Shown: positions 52,381 to 61,787 of the stretch, in pieces
Layout: the number at the start of each line of letters is the position of its first letter
Numbering within the stretch: position 1 is the first letter of the stretch
Assembly: GCA_963575745.1 (NCBI GenBank)
Contig: CAUYUJ010015298.1
Location: 37,501 to 101,500 of the forward strand
DNA from: Prorocentrum cordatum
Taxonomy: Eukaryota; Sar; Dinophyceae; Prorocentrales; Prorocentraceae
Length of the DNA: 64,000 nucleotides
Reading direction: 5' to 3'
Notes under the pieces: model-generated
The model's input: the letters and a program-made list of their open reading frames with translations, nothing else
What the model was told of the DNA's origin: nothing
Database searches by the model: none
Program-made: the position numbers and the translations under genes

Positions 52381-52582
52381 AGGTGAGTTCCGTTGCTCGT
52401 TGCCTTGTGGTTCTCGGCACAGGGTTGACTCCACGATTCCGACCTCCGGGGTCGGGGCGTGCCTTTTACATCGGGTGTCGTCGTGTTGGGGCTTTCCGGG
52501 GCCCGCTGTGCAGCAGGCAGCCGTGGGCTCCACTTGCCTCTTGCTGGGGTGTTCCTCGCGGCGCGCGGCTCCTCGGCCACCC

Positions 52583-53836
52583 TCAGCGGAGGTCCGCTGA
52601 AGTAGGGTGGGCGGCCTCTCTGCTCTCCTTCAGCATGGCCACCGTCGTGTCCTCATCGTAGGAGCCGCTCTCCGAGAATTGCAGACTGATGGCCTTCGGC
52701 ACCTTCCGTAGGTTGAGGTCCTGGAGCTTCTCGGGCGCTTTGGCCTTGAGGCAAACGACTGGCTTGAAGTGCCTGCCGTTGGAGCTTGAGAAGAGCACAG
52801 TTGTGTGCCTGTCGTGGTCCCCATGGGTTGTCCTCGAGAGCTCCGACCCGCGATTCCCTTGTCGGGGCAACCATGTTCCCCGTGGCGAGGCGCCTCGTGG
52901 TGGGCGTGTGGTCGAAAGCATCCCAGTGGAGAGTTGCGGGGTAGAAGCAGCATGCTACGCGGATACAGTTCCGCCACAACATACCAAGCTGCCGACGGCA
53001 CTCCTCGAAGCTGAGGCTGTAGGTGCGGCTCTTAAGGCGAAGGGACAGGTTGAACCTGTCCCGCCAGTTGGCGAGCCAATTGTTCAACCAGTTGGTCGTA
53101 CGCCAAGCCTTGGGCAACTCGCTCTCCCCGCCAGCAGTCTGCTCGTAGCGCAAGAACAACATCTCCGCCTGGGCTTTCAACAGGCTCGACGGCACGCGGC
53201 CCCGTAAGTCCACGAACCCTGTGAGGAAGCAGTTGTATAAGGCTTCGCCGATTTCGACAAACTGGTTGGGCGCCCCCCGCCAGGCGCTCGTTTCCGACTG
53301 GACATACCGTCTGTCAAGTTTGCGAAATCGCCGGGGTTGTATTGCATCTGGGCTTTCTGCACGACCTTTTGGAGCCACTCCCTGACCTTTTTCTTCTCGT
53401 CGTACGCGTGCTTCTCAACTTTGGAAAGCTTGTTGTAGGCGGGCCCAGAGAGCTTCTCCTGTTTCCCCCAAGCCCAGTCGACCGACGCAGAGATCCATTA
53501 TTTCGCTTGCGGCCCGTTCTTGAAGAGGTGGGCTCTCTCGCCCAGTTTCGCCCGGAAGCGGAGGAGGAAGTCGCTGCGTTGGCGATCGTTGCCCTTGCGT
53601 TTGCGCCACGCGTCCGACTCATTCGCTTTCAAGTTCTGCAGGAGCTCTGGGGAGAGGTGTTCTTCCGCGTGGAGAAGAGACGCCTCCAACTCATCCTCGG
53701 GGGGATCCTCCACCCCCACGATGTTGGCCACAAGGAATGGCAAGCACCACCACGCGAGGCGGACATGCGTCTGCCTGCGCAGGGTAGGCGTTGTTCCCCC
53801 TGAGGGTTCCTCGCGCAACGCTGCGCGGACCGGCAT
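52583..53836 (-). pseudogene. Decayed DDE-superfamily transposase
   Basis: On the minus strand the product starts near 53836 and reads through an in-frame TAA (about 53500) and at least two frameshifts (near 53300 and 52900). Recognisable pieces in order: ESDAWRKRKGNDRQRSDFLL, VDWAWGKQEKLSGPAYNKL, KAWRTTNWLNNWLANWRDRF with RTYSLSFEECRRQL (DNA-binding-like helices), LHWDAFDHTP (position of the first catalytic Asp), RVGALEDNPW, and VCLKAKAPEKLQDLNL followed by SESGSYDEDTTVAML. The rest of the catalytic domain, with the second Asp, is missing, so the copy is 3'-truncated. Family assignment (DDE_1/pogo-like, as in abundant dinoflagellate copies) is by pattern. Confidence 0.55.
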
Positions 53837-53839
53837 TGC

Positions 53840-54150
53840 TCCAAATGGCTGCGGGTCGCGGCAACGGCAGCAGCGTAATGAATGTTATGACCAATAGTTC
53901 CACCGTACCTGCCATCATTCATCGACAGTACGGTCTCACCATCAGCATCGTAATCAATGGTATCATTGATGGCTTCGTCATTATAGTGAAACGAATCCTG
54001 GTTAAACCATGATTCGCGCCATCGCCACTGCGTCTCATTATTATGTTTGCTGTTTTAACACAGTGCAGTTCGCGAGTTGATGGCAACAATCATACTCATT
54101 GTTTTCACTTGCATAGTGTGTGCAGGCATGTTCGGTAAATCCCAGTCGCA
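53840..54150. other. Intergenic, no supported gene
   Basis: Unique, relatively AT-rich sequence between the transposase remnant and the GTC array. Confidence 0.6.
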
Positions 54151-54154
54151 TTGT

Positions 54155-54765
54155 CATTATTGGTGTCATCGCCGCCACCATCGTCATCGTCACCGTCGTC
54201 GGCATTACCATGTTCAGGATTACCGTCGCTATCGCCTCGTAGTCGTCGTAGTCGTCGTCGGTGTCATCGTCGTCGCCACCGTCTGCGTTGTCGGTGCCGT
54301 CGTCGACCAAGTCGTCATGATTGGTGTCGTCCCCTTCGGCGTATTCGTCGTCATCGGTGTCGCCGTCGTCGTCGTCATCGATGTCGTCGGTGTCGTCGTC
54401 ATCGATGTCGTCGTCGGTGTCGTCGTCGCCGTCGTCGTCGTAGTAGTCGTCGTCCTGGTGTCGACGTCGTAACTGTCGTCGGCGTCGCCATCGTTATCGA
54501 CGGTGTCGTCGGTATCATCGCCGTCGTCGCTGTTTTCGTCGTCTGCGTCTTCGTGGTCGTCGTAGACGTCGTCGTCCTCGCCGTCCTTGTCAGCGCCGTC
54601 GGCGTCGTCGGTGTTGTCGGCGTCGTCGTCGTCGGTGTTATCGTCGTCGTCCGTGTCGTCGGCGTCGTTTTCGTCGGCATCGTCTTCGCGGTCGTCATCG
54701 GCGTTGTAGTCGTAGCCGTTGTCGGCGTCGTCGTCACCGGCGTCGTCGTCGCCGTTTTCTCGGGG
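54155..54765. repeat. (GTC)n/(GTCGTCGGC)n array
   Basis: About 600 bp of imperfect GTC trinucleotides. Poly-Val and poly-Asp/Thr frames are artefacts. A diverged tandem repeat (GGGGGGTCC...GCGCGGTTGCACC / CGTCAAACACG) follows to about 54925. Confidence 0.9.
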
Positions 54766-54971
54766 GGGTCCCAAAATGCATGCCCAAACGCTCCTCTTTG
54801 GGGGGGGATCCAGATCGACACGTCAAACGATGCTTCTGGGGGGGTCTGGATTTTGGCGCGGTTGCACCGGCCTTGGGGGGGTCCCAGACCGGCCGTCAAA
54901 CACGTTCTTTGACCCCCCCACACTATTATGAGATTTGGAGTACCTGGCCAGGCGCATGCCCCAGCTGGCGC

Positions 54972-55198
54972 TGTATGTGTGCCTCCTCCTCCTCGTCCTC
55001 CTCCTCCTCCTCCTCCTCCTCCTCCTCGATCATCCGCCTCGTCCTCATATATCCTCCTCCTCCTCCTCCTCCTCCTCCTCCTCCTTCTCCTCCTCCTCCT
55101 CCTCCTCTTCCTTCTCCTCCTCCTCCTCCTCCTTCCTTTCTCCTCCTCCACCTTCTCCTCATGTCTTCTCCTCCGCATCCTCTTCTCCATGCTCAGCT
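54972..55198. repeat. CTC polypyrimidine tract, possibly an intron 3' end
   Basis: CTCCTC units up to CCATGCTCAG at 55189-55198, where a coding-like segment begins. Confidence 0.7.
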
Positions 55199-55938
55199 TC
55201 ATGGAGATAGCAACGAGAGGTATCCTGGACTCTACGACCACATCGACCCTCGTGACTACGACCTGGAGCCCGCCGAGGACGGCGATCAAACTGTCCACTA
55301 TGATGGTTGCGATGCTGCGACCACTTTGGATCTTCCCCAACCGTCACCAGCTGGAGAGACGAACGTGCAAACAAATTGCTATAACGACGGCACTGAGGTG
55401 CTGAATGTCACATTGCCGGTGCCTGATAGGGATGGCCGAGCTGCGATGTTTCTTGATTACGACCCCACGTGACGCCGCTCGTGAGGAGCCTCCCGCCCGC
55501 TTCGAGGACAGCTCCTCTACTCCTATCGGGGTGTTCGACGCCCTGATGCAGCATGCCTTGCTCATGGTGCCCCACTCTGACGTTCTCGAGCGCGGTGTTG
55601 GTACAGCGACTGACGTCCCAGCTCTTCCTTCGGTGTCGGTTCTCCCGCCTGCGGCCGTCCACGCGTGGGTCCACCACGTGGAGTCCGCGGTCTCAGACGT
55701 CTTCGCGGCCGTTCGCATCCCGCACGCAGGGCCTGCCGAGCAGGAGCACTGCGACGTGGGCACTTCCGGCACGGATCACAGCAGACACTCAGTTCTTGTT
55801 CTCGGTAGTGATGCAGCGACCTTCCCCGATTCCACCCCGCACGATAGCGTATTTGATGTGGATGCTGACGCTGTCTCCTTCGACGCCCGCGACATCAACG
55901 ACGTCGCGGCCCTGAGGGGCCTGCTGGTGCCGTCGCAA
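55199..55938 (+). CDS. Possible internal exon of an unknown gene, with a frame change near 55460
   Basis: After CTCAG the frame reads LHGDSNERYPGLYDHIDPRD, GDQTVHYDGCDAATTLDLPQ and LNVTLPVPDRDGRAAMFLDY, then stops at TGA (55470-55472). Coding character resumes in another frame: DAAREEPPARFEDSSSTPIG, HAWVHHVESAVSDVFAAVRI and DINDVAALRGLLVPSQ, ending at the donor-like CAA/GTGAGC (55939). CTC tracts flank both sides as introns would. A one-base indel or a missed short intron would explain the switch. No family recognised. Confidence 0.35.
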
Positions 55939-55964
55939 GTGAGCACAGACCCGCGCCGCGGACG

Positions 55965-56013
55965 CTCGTCATCCTCCTCCTTCTCCTTCTCCTCCTCCTC
56001 CTCCTCCTCCTCC

Positions 56014-56074
<61 letters not shown>

Positions 56075-56834
56075 GCTCCTCTTCCTCCTCCTCCCCCTGT
56101 CTCCTACTCCTCCTTCTCCTTATCCTTCTCCTCCTCTTCTCCTGCTCATCCTCCTGTTCATCCGCCACCTCCTCATCCAATGTACGTAGTTCCCCGTTCC
56201 CGATGTAACACGATGGGGTTATTTTGAGAGTTCCAGGTCAGGATTTGCATACGTCGGCGGGTAGAGACAAATCTGCACAAAGAGAAGGGCTGGGGGAGAC
56301 GTCGGATATGACGCGGGCGCACCCAGCTTGGCCTCCCGCTCCCACTCCTCATCGTCCCTCCTTTTCCTCTACCCTCTTCCTCCTCCTCTTCCTCCTCCTC
56401 TTCTTTCTCTTCTTCCTCCTCCTTCTACTCCTCCTCCTCCGCCACCTCCTACTCCTCCGCCCCCTCCTCCTCCTCTTCCTGCTCTTCCTTTTACTTCTCC
56501 TCTTCTTCCTCCTCCTCGTCTCTCATTATCCTCCTTCTCCTCCTCCTCCCCTCTCCTCCTGCCTGCTCCTCCTCCTCCTCCTCCTCCTTCTCCTCCTCCT
56601 CCTCCTCCTCCTCCTCCTCCCCTCCTCCTACTCATCCGCTTCTACTGCTGTTTTCTCCTCCTCCTCTTCATCCTCCTCCTCCTCCTCCTCCTCCTCCTCC
56701 TCCTCCACCCCCTCCTCCTTCTCCTCCTCCTCCTTCCCCCTCCTCTTCCTGGTTTCTTCACCTGCTTCCCCCTCCTCATCATGCTTTCCCTTCCTTCTCC
56801 TCCTCCTCATCATCATCATTTTCCCCCACCTCCT
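55965..56834. repeat. CTC polypyrimidine tracts (two blocks)
   Basis: Blocks 55970-56185 and 56340-56834, with a 150-bp unique stretch between. The LINE is inserted at the end of the second block. Confidence 0.9.
56814..56834. repeat. Target-site duplication of the LINE, left copy
   Basis: 21 bp beginning CATCATTTTC and ending CCACCTCCT, identical to 61788-61808. Adjacent bases differ, which fixes the duplication length. Confidence 0.95.
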
Positions 56835-56900
56835 CCGTAGCCATTTTGGCTCAAGCCATTTTGGCTCAAGCCATTTTGGCTCAAGCCATTTTGGCTCAAG
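56835..56900 (+). other. Spliced leader plus three truncated tandem relicts
   Basis: One full SL (56835-56855) is followed by three perfect copies of CCATTTTGGCTCAAG (56856-56870, 56871-56885, 56886-56900). Each truncated copy starts just after the TAG of the SL, as expected if the AG of a resident SL acts as trans-splice acceptor in the next cycle. It is not an SL RNA gene: there is no donor/snRNA body and the copies are truncated. Confidence 0.95.
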
Positions 56901-57057
56901 GTGGTTCAGAGACCAAGCAGCCGAGCCCGTCTCCGACCCGGCCCGCGTTTCAGGGGTCTGATTCGGGCTCCTTATCTACCAGTGAGCTCCTGCTGGAGCC
57001 AGCGCTACAGAACATATCGCCATTACACCTTTCGATTCCCGACTCTCGATTGGAACC

Positions 57058-57999
57058 ATGGGCTCGCCTGCCGCGAGCGGTGATGCTCTAGCTCAGATCA
57101 TGGCCCGTTTCAATGCCGTGGATCAGGGACTCGCAGATTGCAAGAAGCTTGGCGAAAGAGTCCAAGCCAACGAGGCCAAGATGGCCCTATTCGAGGAGAG
57201 CACCAACAGAAGCTTCGCCGAGCTCCGCTCCAAGCTAGACGCCATGAACTCTGGCATCCCCACGGACAAGGCCGACGTCCTCATCAAGCTGCAGGAGCAG
57301 GTCACCACGCTGAGCTCGCAGGTCTCGACAATTTCGCGGCCTCCATCGCTTACTTCTACAGCTTCGTCTGGATCCCAAGTGCGACGTCCTCGCGCTGCCG
57401 CAGCTGGACCATATGACGAAAGCAACCCGTGCCGCCTCTGGATCAGAGGCTTCCCGCGCAAGCTGATGCAGACGCAGTTTGAGGCGCACTACTCGGTCCT
57501 CAGGACCAATCTTCCATCTGAGCTGGCATCCAAGGTGACGCCGAAATACCAGAATTTCAAGTACTCGTACGCAATCGACTTCGAGAGCAAGGCCCAAGCC
57601 GACAGCTGCTGGGGCCACTTCAAGGGCATCACGATGAGGTGGATCGACCCGCGCACCTCGCTGACCCACGACCTTCGGCTCGGCAAGGACCAGCCATTGC
57701 CCGTGCGGCACAAGGCCTACGCGCTGGGACTCGCCTACAACATCATCCAGACTGAGATGAGGAGCAAGGAGTTGTGGAACGCAGCCTCCATGAAACTCGG
57801 CACCAACCCGTTCCAGGGCATCCTCTACTTGATGGAGAACGGCGACCCATTCGAGATGGTCAAACTGAAGGAGGTGATCGGCAACGGCGACGGACGCTTC
57901 GAGATCGACGTCGACGCTGAGAGCTTCAAGCACTTCCGTCTGGAGGAATCGTTCACGAACGGGCTCTCGGACCGTGTCCAGGCGCTGCTGGCTGAGTAG
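57058..57999 (+). CDS. ORF1: LINE ORF1 protein (coiled coil plus RRM-like RNA-binding domain)
   Basis: ATG 57058 to TAG 57997-57999, 313 residues. Residues about 10-95 are helical and heptad-like (LAQIMARFNAVDQGLADCKK, LIKLQEQVTTLSSQVSTI) and should trimerise as in L1 ORF1p. After a Ser/Pro/Arg linker, residues about 122-215 resemble a non-canonical RRM: CRLWIRGFPRKLMQTQFEAH (first strand/helix) and KYSYAIDFESKAQADSCWGH. The C-terminal part (WIDPRTSLTHDLRLGKDQ, RHKAYALGLAYNII) is similar to the L1-type C-terminal domain in position. The expected role is RNA chaperone and RNP formation with its own transcript. Confidence 0.9.
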   Translation: MGSPAASGDALAQIMARFNAVDQGLADCKKLGERVQANEAKMALFEESTNRSFAELRSKLDAMNSGIPTDKADVLIKLQEQVTTLSSQVSTISRPPSLTSTASSGSQVRRPRAAAAGPYDESNPCRLWIRGFPRKLMQTQFEAHYSVLRTNLPSELASKVTPKYQNFKYSYAIDFESKAQADSCWGHFKGITMRWIDPRTSLTHDLRLGKDQPLPVRHKAYALGLAYNIIQTEMRSKELWNAASMKLGTNPFQGILYLMENGDPFEMVKLKEVIGNGDGRFEIDVDAESFKHFRLEESFTNGLSDRVQALLAE

Positions 58000-58119
58000 G
58001 AAATTCCTGAGCAGATATCCTGTGCCACTCTCGCACCGCCCCTCTCGCGTCGCCGTCTGGAGGACGGCTCTTGTTCGCCGAGCTTTGCAGATCGTGTGCG
58101 CGGCGAAGCCTCGCAGGCT

Positions 58120-61100
58120 ATGGGTGCCCACACACAAGATCCGCTGGATGGCAGATCTCCTCCTCCCGCGCCTCCTCCTCCGTCTGGTGCTGAAGAGAGT
58201 GCAGCTTTCATAATTCGCAACAAGTTAAGTATCGTTTCATATAATTCGGCCACTCTGTTTGGTAGCGCGCGCGGCTCACATGCACGGCAAAGCAAGAAAC
58301 TAGCAAAGACAACACAGCTTATCAACAAGTATGACATTGTCCTGTGTCAGGAAACTCACGGTTCTGAAGGCGACTTAAGCTCTCTAGAGCGCGACTTCGC
58401 CTCCCACGTCCACTTCGGCTCTTTCTGCTCTATCTCGTCTAGTGGTGGCTGCACTATTTCAATACGTAAGTCTGTGATGAACTGGTTTGAAGGCCAGCCT
58501 GAGATCACCCATATCAGTGGAGGGCGATGCTTCTCCGCGCGGGTGACGGGTGCGAAAGGCACGATGTTGATCATGAACATACACATCGAACCCCTCCTCC
58601 CTCATCAAGCAAAATATGATCTCATGTCGCGTGCAGCTCGAAGTATACCCAGCAGCAACACGTGCCTCTCTTTCTTGGCTGGAGATTTCAACTTTGTTGA
58701 GGAGGATGATGTGCGCATCCCCCTCGACGGCAGCGAGCCCACGGTAGGGGGCACCACTCTGGCCAGGCACTTCGGCGCCGTCTTCCCGTCCTTCTGCGAG
58801 ATTGCGCAGACGGACTGCACCCACAGGACTCAAGTGCGCAACGTGGTCACCTCGGTCGCTCGGCTCGACAGGATCTACACGAATGCCCCCGCCGGTGAGA
58901 TATTAGACTGGCACCCCAAATCTGGAACAATTGGTCTCGCACACAACATCGATGAGGTGTCCGATCACATTCCTGTGTTTCTGCTGCTGTCTCCTGGGTC
59001 CTCGAAGAGCCAGAGCATCCCTAGGTGGGTCTCTGAGCATCCCGAGTTCGGTCAGGTGATTGAATCCCTCATCGAAGAAGTAGGCCTCGACGGCTCCCCC
59101 TTCCAGCAGCTGCGCCCGCTGAAGGACATCTTTTTCGCCGCTAGGGAGGAGCTGACACATCGGATGTTCAAGGGCGGGGTCCTGACCGACAAGCAAAAGA
59201 TCGCTGTGTGTTTAAAAGCCATGCGGGCCCTTCGGGCTCACTCTCCTGGTTCGTCCTGGAGCCAATCCTCTTCCTGGGTCAAAAAGTGTATGAAAGCTTA
59301 TCCCGAGTTGGCTAGGTTTATTGATTCTGACAGCTGCAGTTATTACGACTATAACGCGTTCCATGGTCATTTGAATGAGCTCAGCAGCGCGGTCATCCTG
59401 GAGGATCTCGCGAAGCTGCCTAGCGCTGAGCACGGTTTACAGGAAGTTGAGCAGCAGCGAACTCGACTTCACCAGCGTCTGAAATCTTGGTCGCCGAAGC
59501 GGCGGCGTCTCAACTTGAGCGGCATATCTGCGCTTGACGGCTCCCCTCTTGGCTCTCTAGAAGAAAGTGCTCAAGCGCTGGCGACACATTGGGGCGAGGT
59601 TCATTCTCAGGGACCCGGGCTTCACCCGAAATTTCAGGAAATCCTGTGCGAGCTTTCTGAAGACATTCCTCGGGCTGCTCCTGGTATTGAGTGGGAAATC
59701 GATTTCGGGACCTTCCAAGGGATCGTCGTTAGTCGCCGCGAATCAGCTTGTGGTCCTGACGGAATTCCATATTCGTGTTGGAGACACGCAGGAGAGCGCG
59801 CTCACCAAGTGATATTTGAAGCATACCAAGCATTATGTGCAGGAGCCAGCTTGCCTTCGGGGTTTAATCACGGGCAAACGGTGTTTCTTCCCAAAGATGT
59901 TCTTCCAAACGATCATGAGTCTATAGTCCGTCCATCTAGCCAAGTTCGGCCGATCACACTTAGCAACACCGACAACAAGCTCTTGGCTAGTGCGATCTGT
60001 GTTCCCATGGGACAGCAGGCAGTATTTTCAACCGACCCGATGCAAAAAGGCTTCGTCAAAGGCAGATACCTGATCGACAATATCCTCGATATTGAAGGCA
60101 AGTTTCTAGAATACGCATGTTATAACGACTGCCCTTTCGCCGGCCTGTTCCTGCTGGACCTGAAAGCGGCGTTTCCGTCGCTGTCCCACAGGTGGATTCT
60201 GCACGTGCTGCAACGCATGGGCATCCCCGATTTTATCCTTCACGCGGTTGGCCAGCTGTATTCCGACCTCTACTCCTTCATCATTTTTGCTGGAAAAAGG
60301 TTCCCTGGGTACCGTATCACCCGCGGCATAAAACAGGGGCGCCCTCTTTCGGGCGCCCTCTTCGCCCTGGCCTTCGACCCCGTGTTACGGAAGCTGGAAA
60401 GGATTTTAACACGTTTACCGACTCCTACCTCCCCGTTCGCTTTCGCTGACGACGTTGGCGCTGCGATGGCTGACTTGAGGCAGTCCTTGCCTGCGATGAT
60501 GAAGCACTTTCTCAGGAGCTCGATCGTGACAGGTCTGCTCCCGAATTTGAAGAAGTGCGCGATTGTCCTTGCCGTGGAGTTCGACAGAACCGAGCTAAAT
60601 AAAGAGTTCAAAAAGTGGGGGATCAACATAAAGTCCTTCCAGGTCGGCACCCACGGGAAATATCTTGGGGTAATGATCGGCCCGACTGGGCCTGCGGCTT
60701 CGTGGCATCTTGTTCTGGTCAAATTTCTTTCCAGGATCGGGCATATTAAGACGCTGAAGCTCGGTTTAGTTCAGAACATCTACGCCTACAACTCGCTTGC
60801 TTTCTCGATCTTGACGTACCTGGTGCAGGTACTACCGGTTAGGCCCGAGGTGATCCGAGCCGAAACGAACGCTCTTCAAAGGCTGACCATGGGTCCGAGG
60901 CACGCCATCCCGACCCTGGCCCTCAAGAACTCCCTGGACTTTGGGTTCCCTGTCGAGCCCCGCAACCTCCAGGCCACGAACAAGGCCGCGATGTTTCGGA
61001 TCGCCCTCCAGAGTTCAGCCTTCGCGAGAGTGAAGGAGCGTCTGCATTTTCTTGAGCACGAAGATGTCGAACGGCTGGCTGTTGTTCGGCATAAGTCTTG

Positions 61101-61770
61101 GCTTGCGGAGTCTATGTGCGGCTCCCTGATTAAGAACTGGAACGAGCTCACGACGATTTGCCCGACGATCAACGAATATACGCACGACGTCCAGCGAAAA
61201 GTCACCATTGCCGTTGCCAAAAATCAGGGACGTCCTTCGATGCCAGTCCTGCTCTTGCCAAGGATTCGGAAGTTCTGGAGTGAGGCCCCCGTAAGCCACG
61301 CCGATTTTATTTTTCGAGCCATTTTCCTCGCCGCTACCAAACAAGCCCCCTTCGTTGCCTCCTCTCTCCTCAAATCTGTTTGTAACGCGTGGCCCACGTC
61401 GGCCAGATTTCGGTCAGGGAACCGTTGTTGCGTCATGGGCTGCGGTGCCGCAGACTCCGACCACATAACGCATTACTTTCAATGTCCTGTGCTGCTGCCA
61501 CTGCTTCCTAGTATCATCCCGTCGCTGCCGCCTGATTTTCTCGAGTGGAATGCTCTCGATCGATTGCTGTTGAGACCTCATATGCCGTCCAGCCGAGCCT
61601 TGCATGGTACCATTCTAATGCATGATCTTTTACTCACAACTTATAACGCCATCCGCTCACAGTCGTCTCAGGCAGGTCCTGTCAGGGTGGAGGCCTTGAT
61701 GCGGGCGAGGGCCCGTGCAGTAGCCAAGCGCAAGAGGGCCATTCGCGAGCTGCTGAACCAAGGCACCTAG
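58120..61770 (+). CDS. ORF2: LINE ORF2 protein: apurinic endonuclease, reverse transcriptase, C-terminal CCHC
   Basis: The first ATG in frame is 58120, but the frame is open from just after the ORF1 stop (58000) and is the same frame as ORF1. From 58120 it encodes about 1216 residues. APE domain: SIVSYNSATLF, VLCQETH (58341-58359, catalytic Glu), FLAGDFNF (58675-58698), RLDRIY and SDHIP (58960-58974). RT domain: RPITLSNTDNKLLAS, FLLDLKAAFPSLSHRW (Asp at 60157), RGIKQGRPLSGALFALAF and FAFADDVGA (FADD at 60442-60453). The C-terminus has CCVMGCGAADSDHITHYFQC, a CCHC-type finger. All catalytic residues are present; no RNase H domain is evident. This fits the L1/Tx1 group. It nicks target DNA and primes reverse transcription there. 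Confidence 0.95.
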   Translation: MGAHTQDPLDGRSPPPAPPPPSGAEESAAFIIRNKLSIVSYNSATLFGSARGSHARQSKKLAKTTQLINKYDIVLCQETHGSEGDLSSLERDFASHVHFGSFCSISSSGGCTISIRKSVMNWFEGQPEITHISGGRCFSARVTGAKGTMLIMNIHIEPLLPHQAKYDLMSRAARSIPSSNTCLSFLAGDFNFVEEDDVRIPLDGSEPTVGGTTLARHFGAVFPSFCEIAQTDCTHRTQVRNVVTSVARLDRIYTNAPAGEILDWHPKSGTIGLAHNIDEVSDHIPVFLLLSPGSSKSQSIPRWVSEHPEFGQVIESLIEEVGLDGSPFQQLRPLKDIFFAAREELTHRMFKGGVLTDKQKIAVCLKAMRALRAHSPGSSWSQSSSWVKKCMKAYPELARFIDSDSCSYYDYNAFHGHLNELSSAVILEDLAKLPSAEHGLQEVEQQRTRLHQRLKSWSPKRRRLNLSGISALDGSPLGSLEESAQALATHWGEVHSQGPGLHPKFQEILCELSEDIPRAAPGIEWEIDFGTFQGIVVSRRESACGPDGIPYSCWRHAGERAHQVIFEAYQALCAGASLPSGFNHGQTVFLPKDVLPNDHESIVRPSSQVRPITLSNTDNKLLASAICVPMGQQAVFSTDPMQKGFVKGRYLIDNILDIEGKFLEYACYNDCPFAGLFLLDLKAAFPSLSHRWILHVLQRMGIPDFILHAVGQLYSDLYSFIIFAGKRFPGYRITRGIKQGRPLSGALFALAFDPVLRKLERILTRLPTPTSPFAFADDVGAAMADLRQSLPAMMKHFLRSSIVTGLLPNLKKCAIVLAVEFDRTELNKEFKKWGINIKSFQVGTHGKYLGVMIGPTGPAASWHLVLVKFLSRIGHIKTLKLGLVQNIYAYNSLAFSILTYLVQVLPVRPEVIRAETNALQRLTMGPRHAIPTLALKNSLDFGFPVEPRNLQATNKAAMFRIALQSSAFARVKERLHFLEHEDVERLAVVRHKSWLAESMCGSLIKNWNELTTICPTINEYTHDVQRKVTIAVAKNQGRPSMPVLLLPRIRKFWSEAPVSHADFIFRAIFLAATKQAPFVASSLLKSVCNAWPTSARFRSGNRCCVMGCGAADSDHITHYFQCPVLLPLLPSIIPSLPPDFLEWNALDRLLLRPHMPSSRALHGTILMHDLLLTTYNAIRSQSSQAGPVRVEALMRARARAVAKRKRAIRELLNQGT

Positions 61771-61787
61771 CCCCCTATGGAGCCTGA

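Larger units (their letters stand above)
56835..61787 (+). mobile_element. Full-length intact L1-like LINE beginning with a spliced leader
   Basis: A perfect 21-bp target-site duplication bounds 4953 bp. The element starts exactly with the SL (CCGTAGCC..., with T at 56834 able to serve as its first base) and three further 15-nt SL units, followed by about 160 bp of 5' UTR. ORF1 and ORF2 follow, then 17 nt after the ORF2 stop (CCCCCTATGGAGCCTGA), then the second duplication. There is no poly(A) or other simple tail. Both ORFs are undamaged, so the copy is young and possibly still competent. It sits in a CTC pyrimidine tract that continues on both sides. Confidence 0.95.

Noticed and set aside
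56835-56900. Possible spliced-leader RNA gene array
   Set aside because: Only the first unit is full length, the others lack the first six bases, no SL RNA intron or Sm-site region follows, and the block coincides with the 5' end of a LINE defined by a target duplication.
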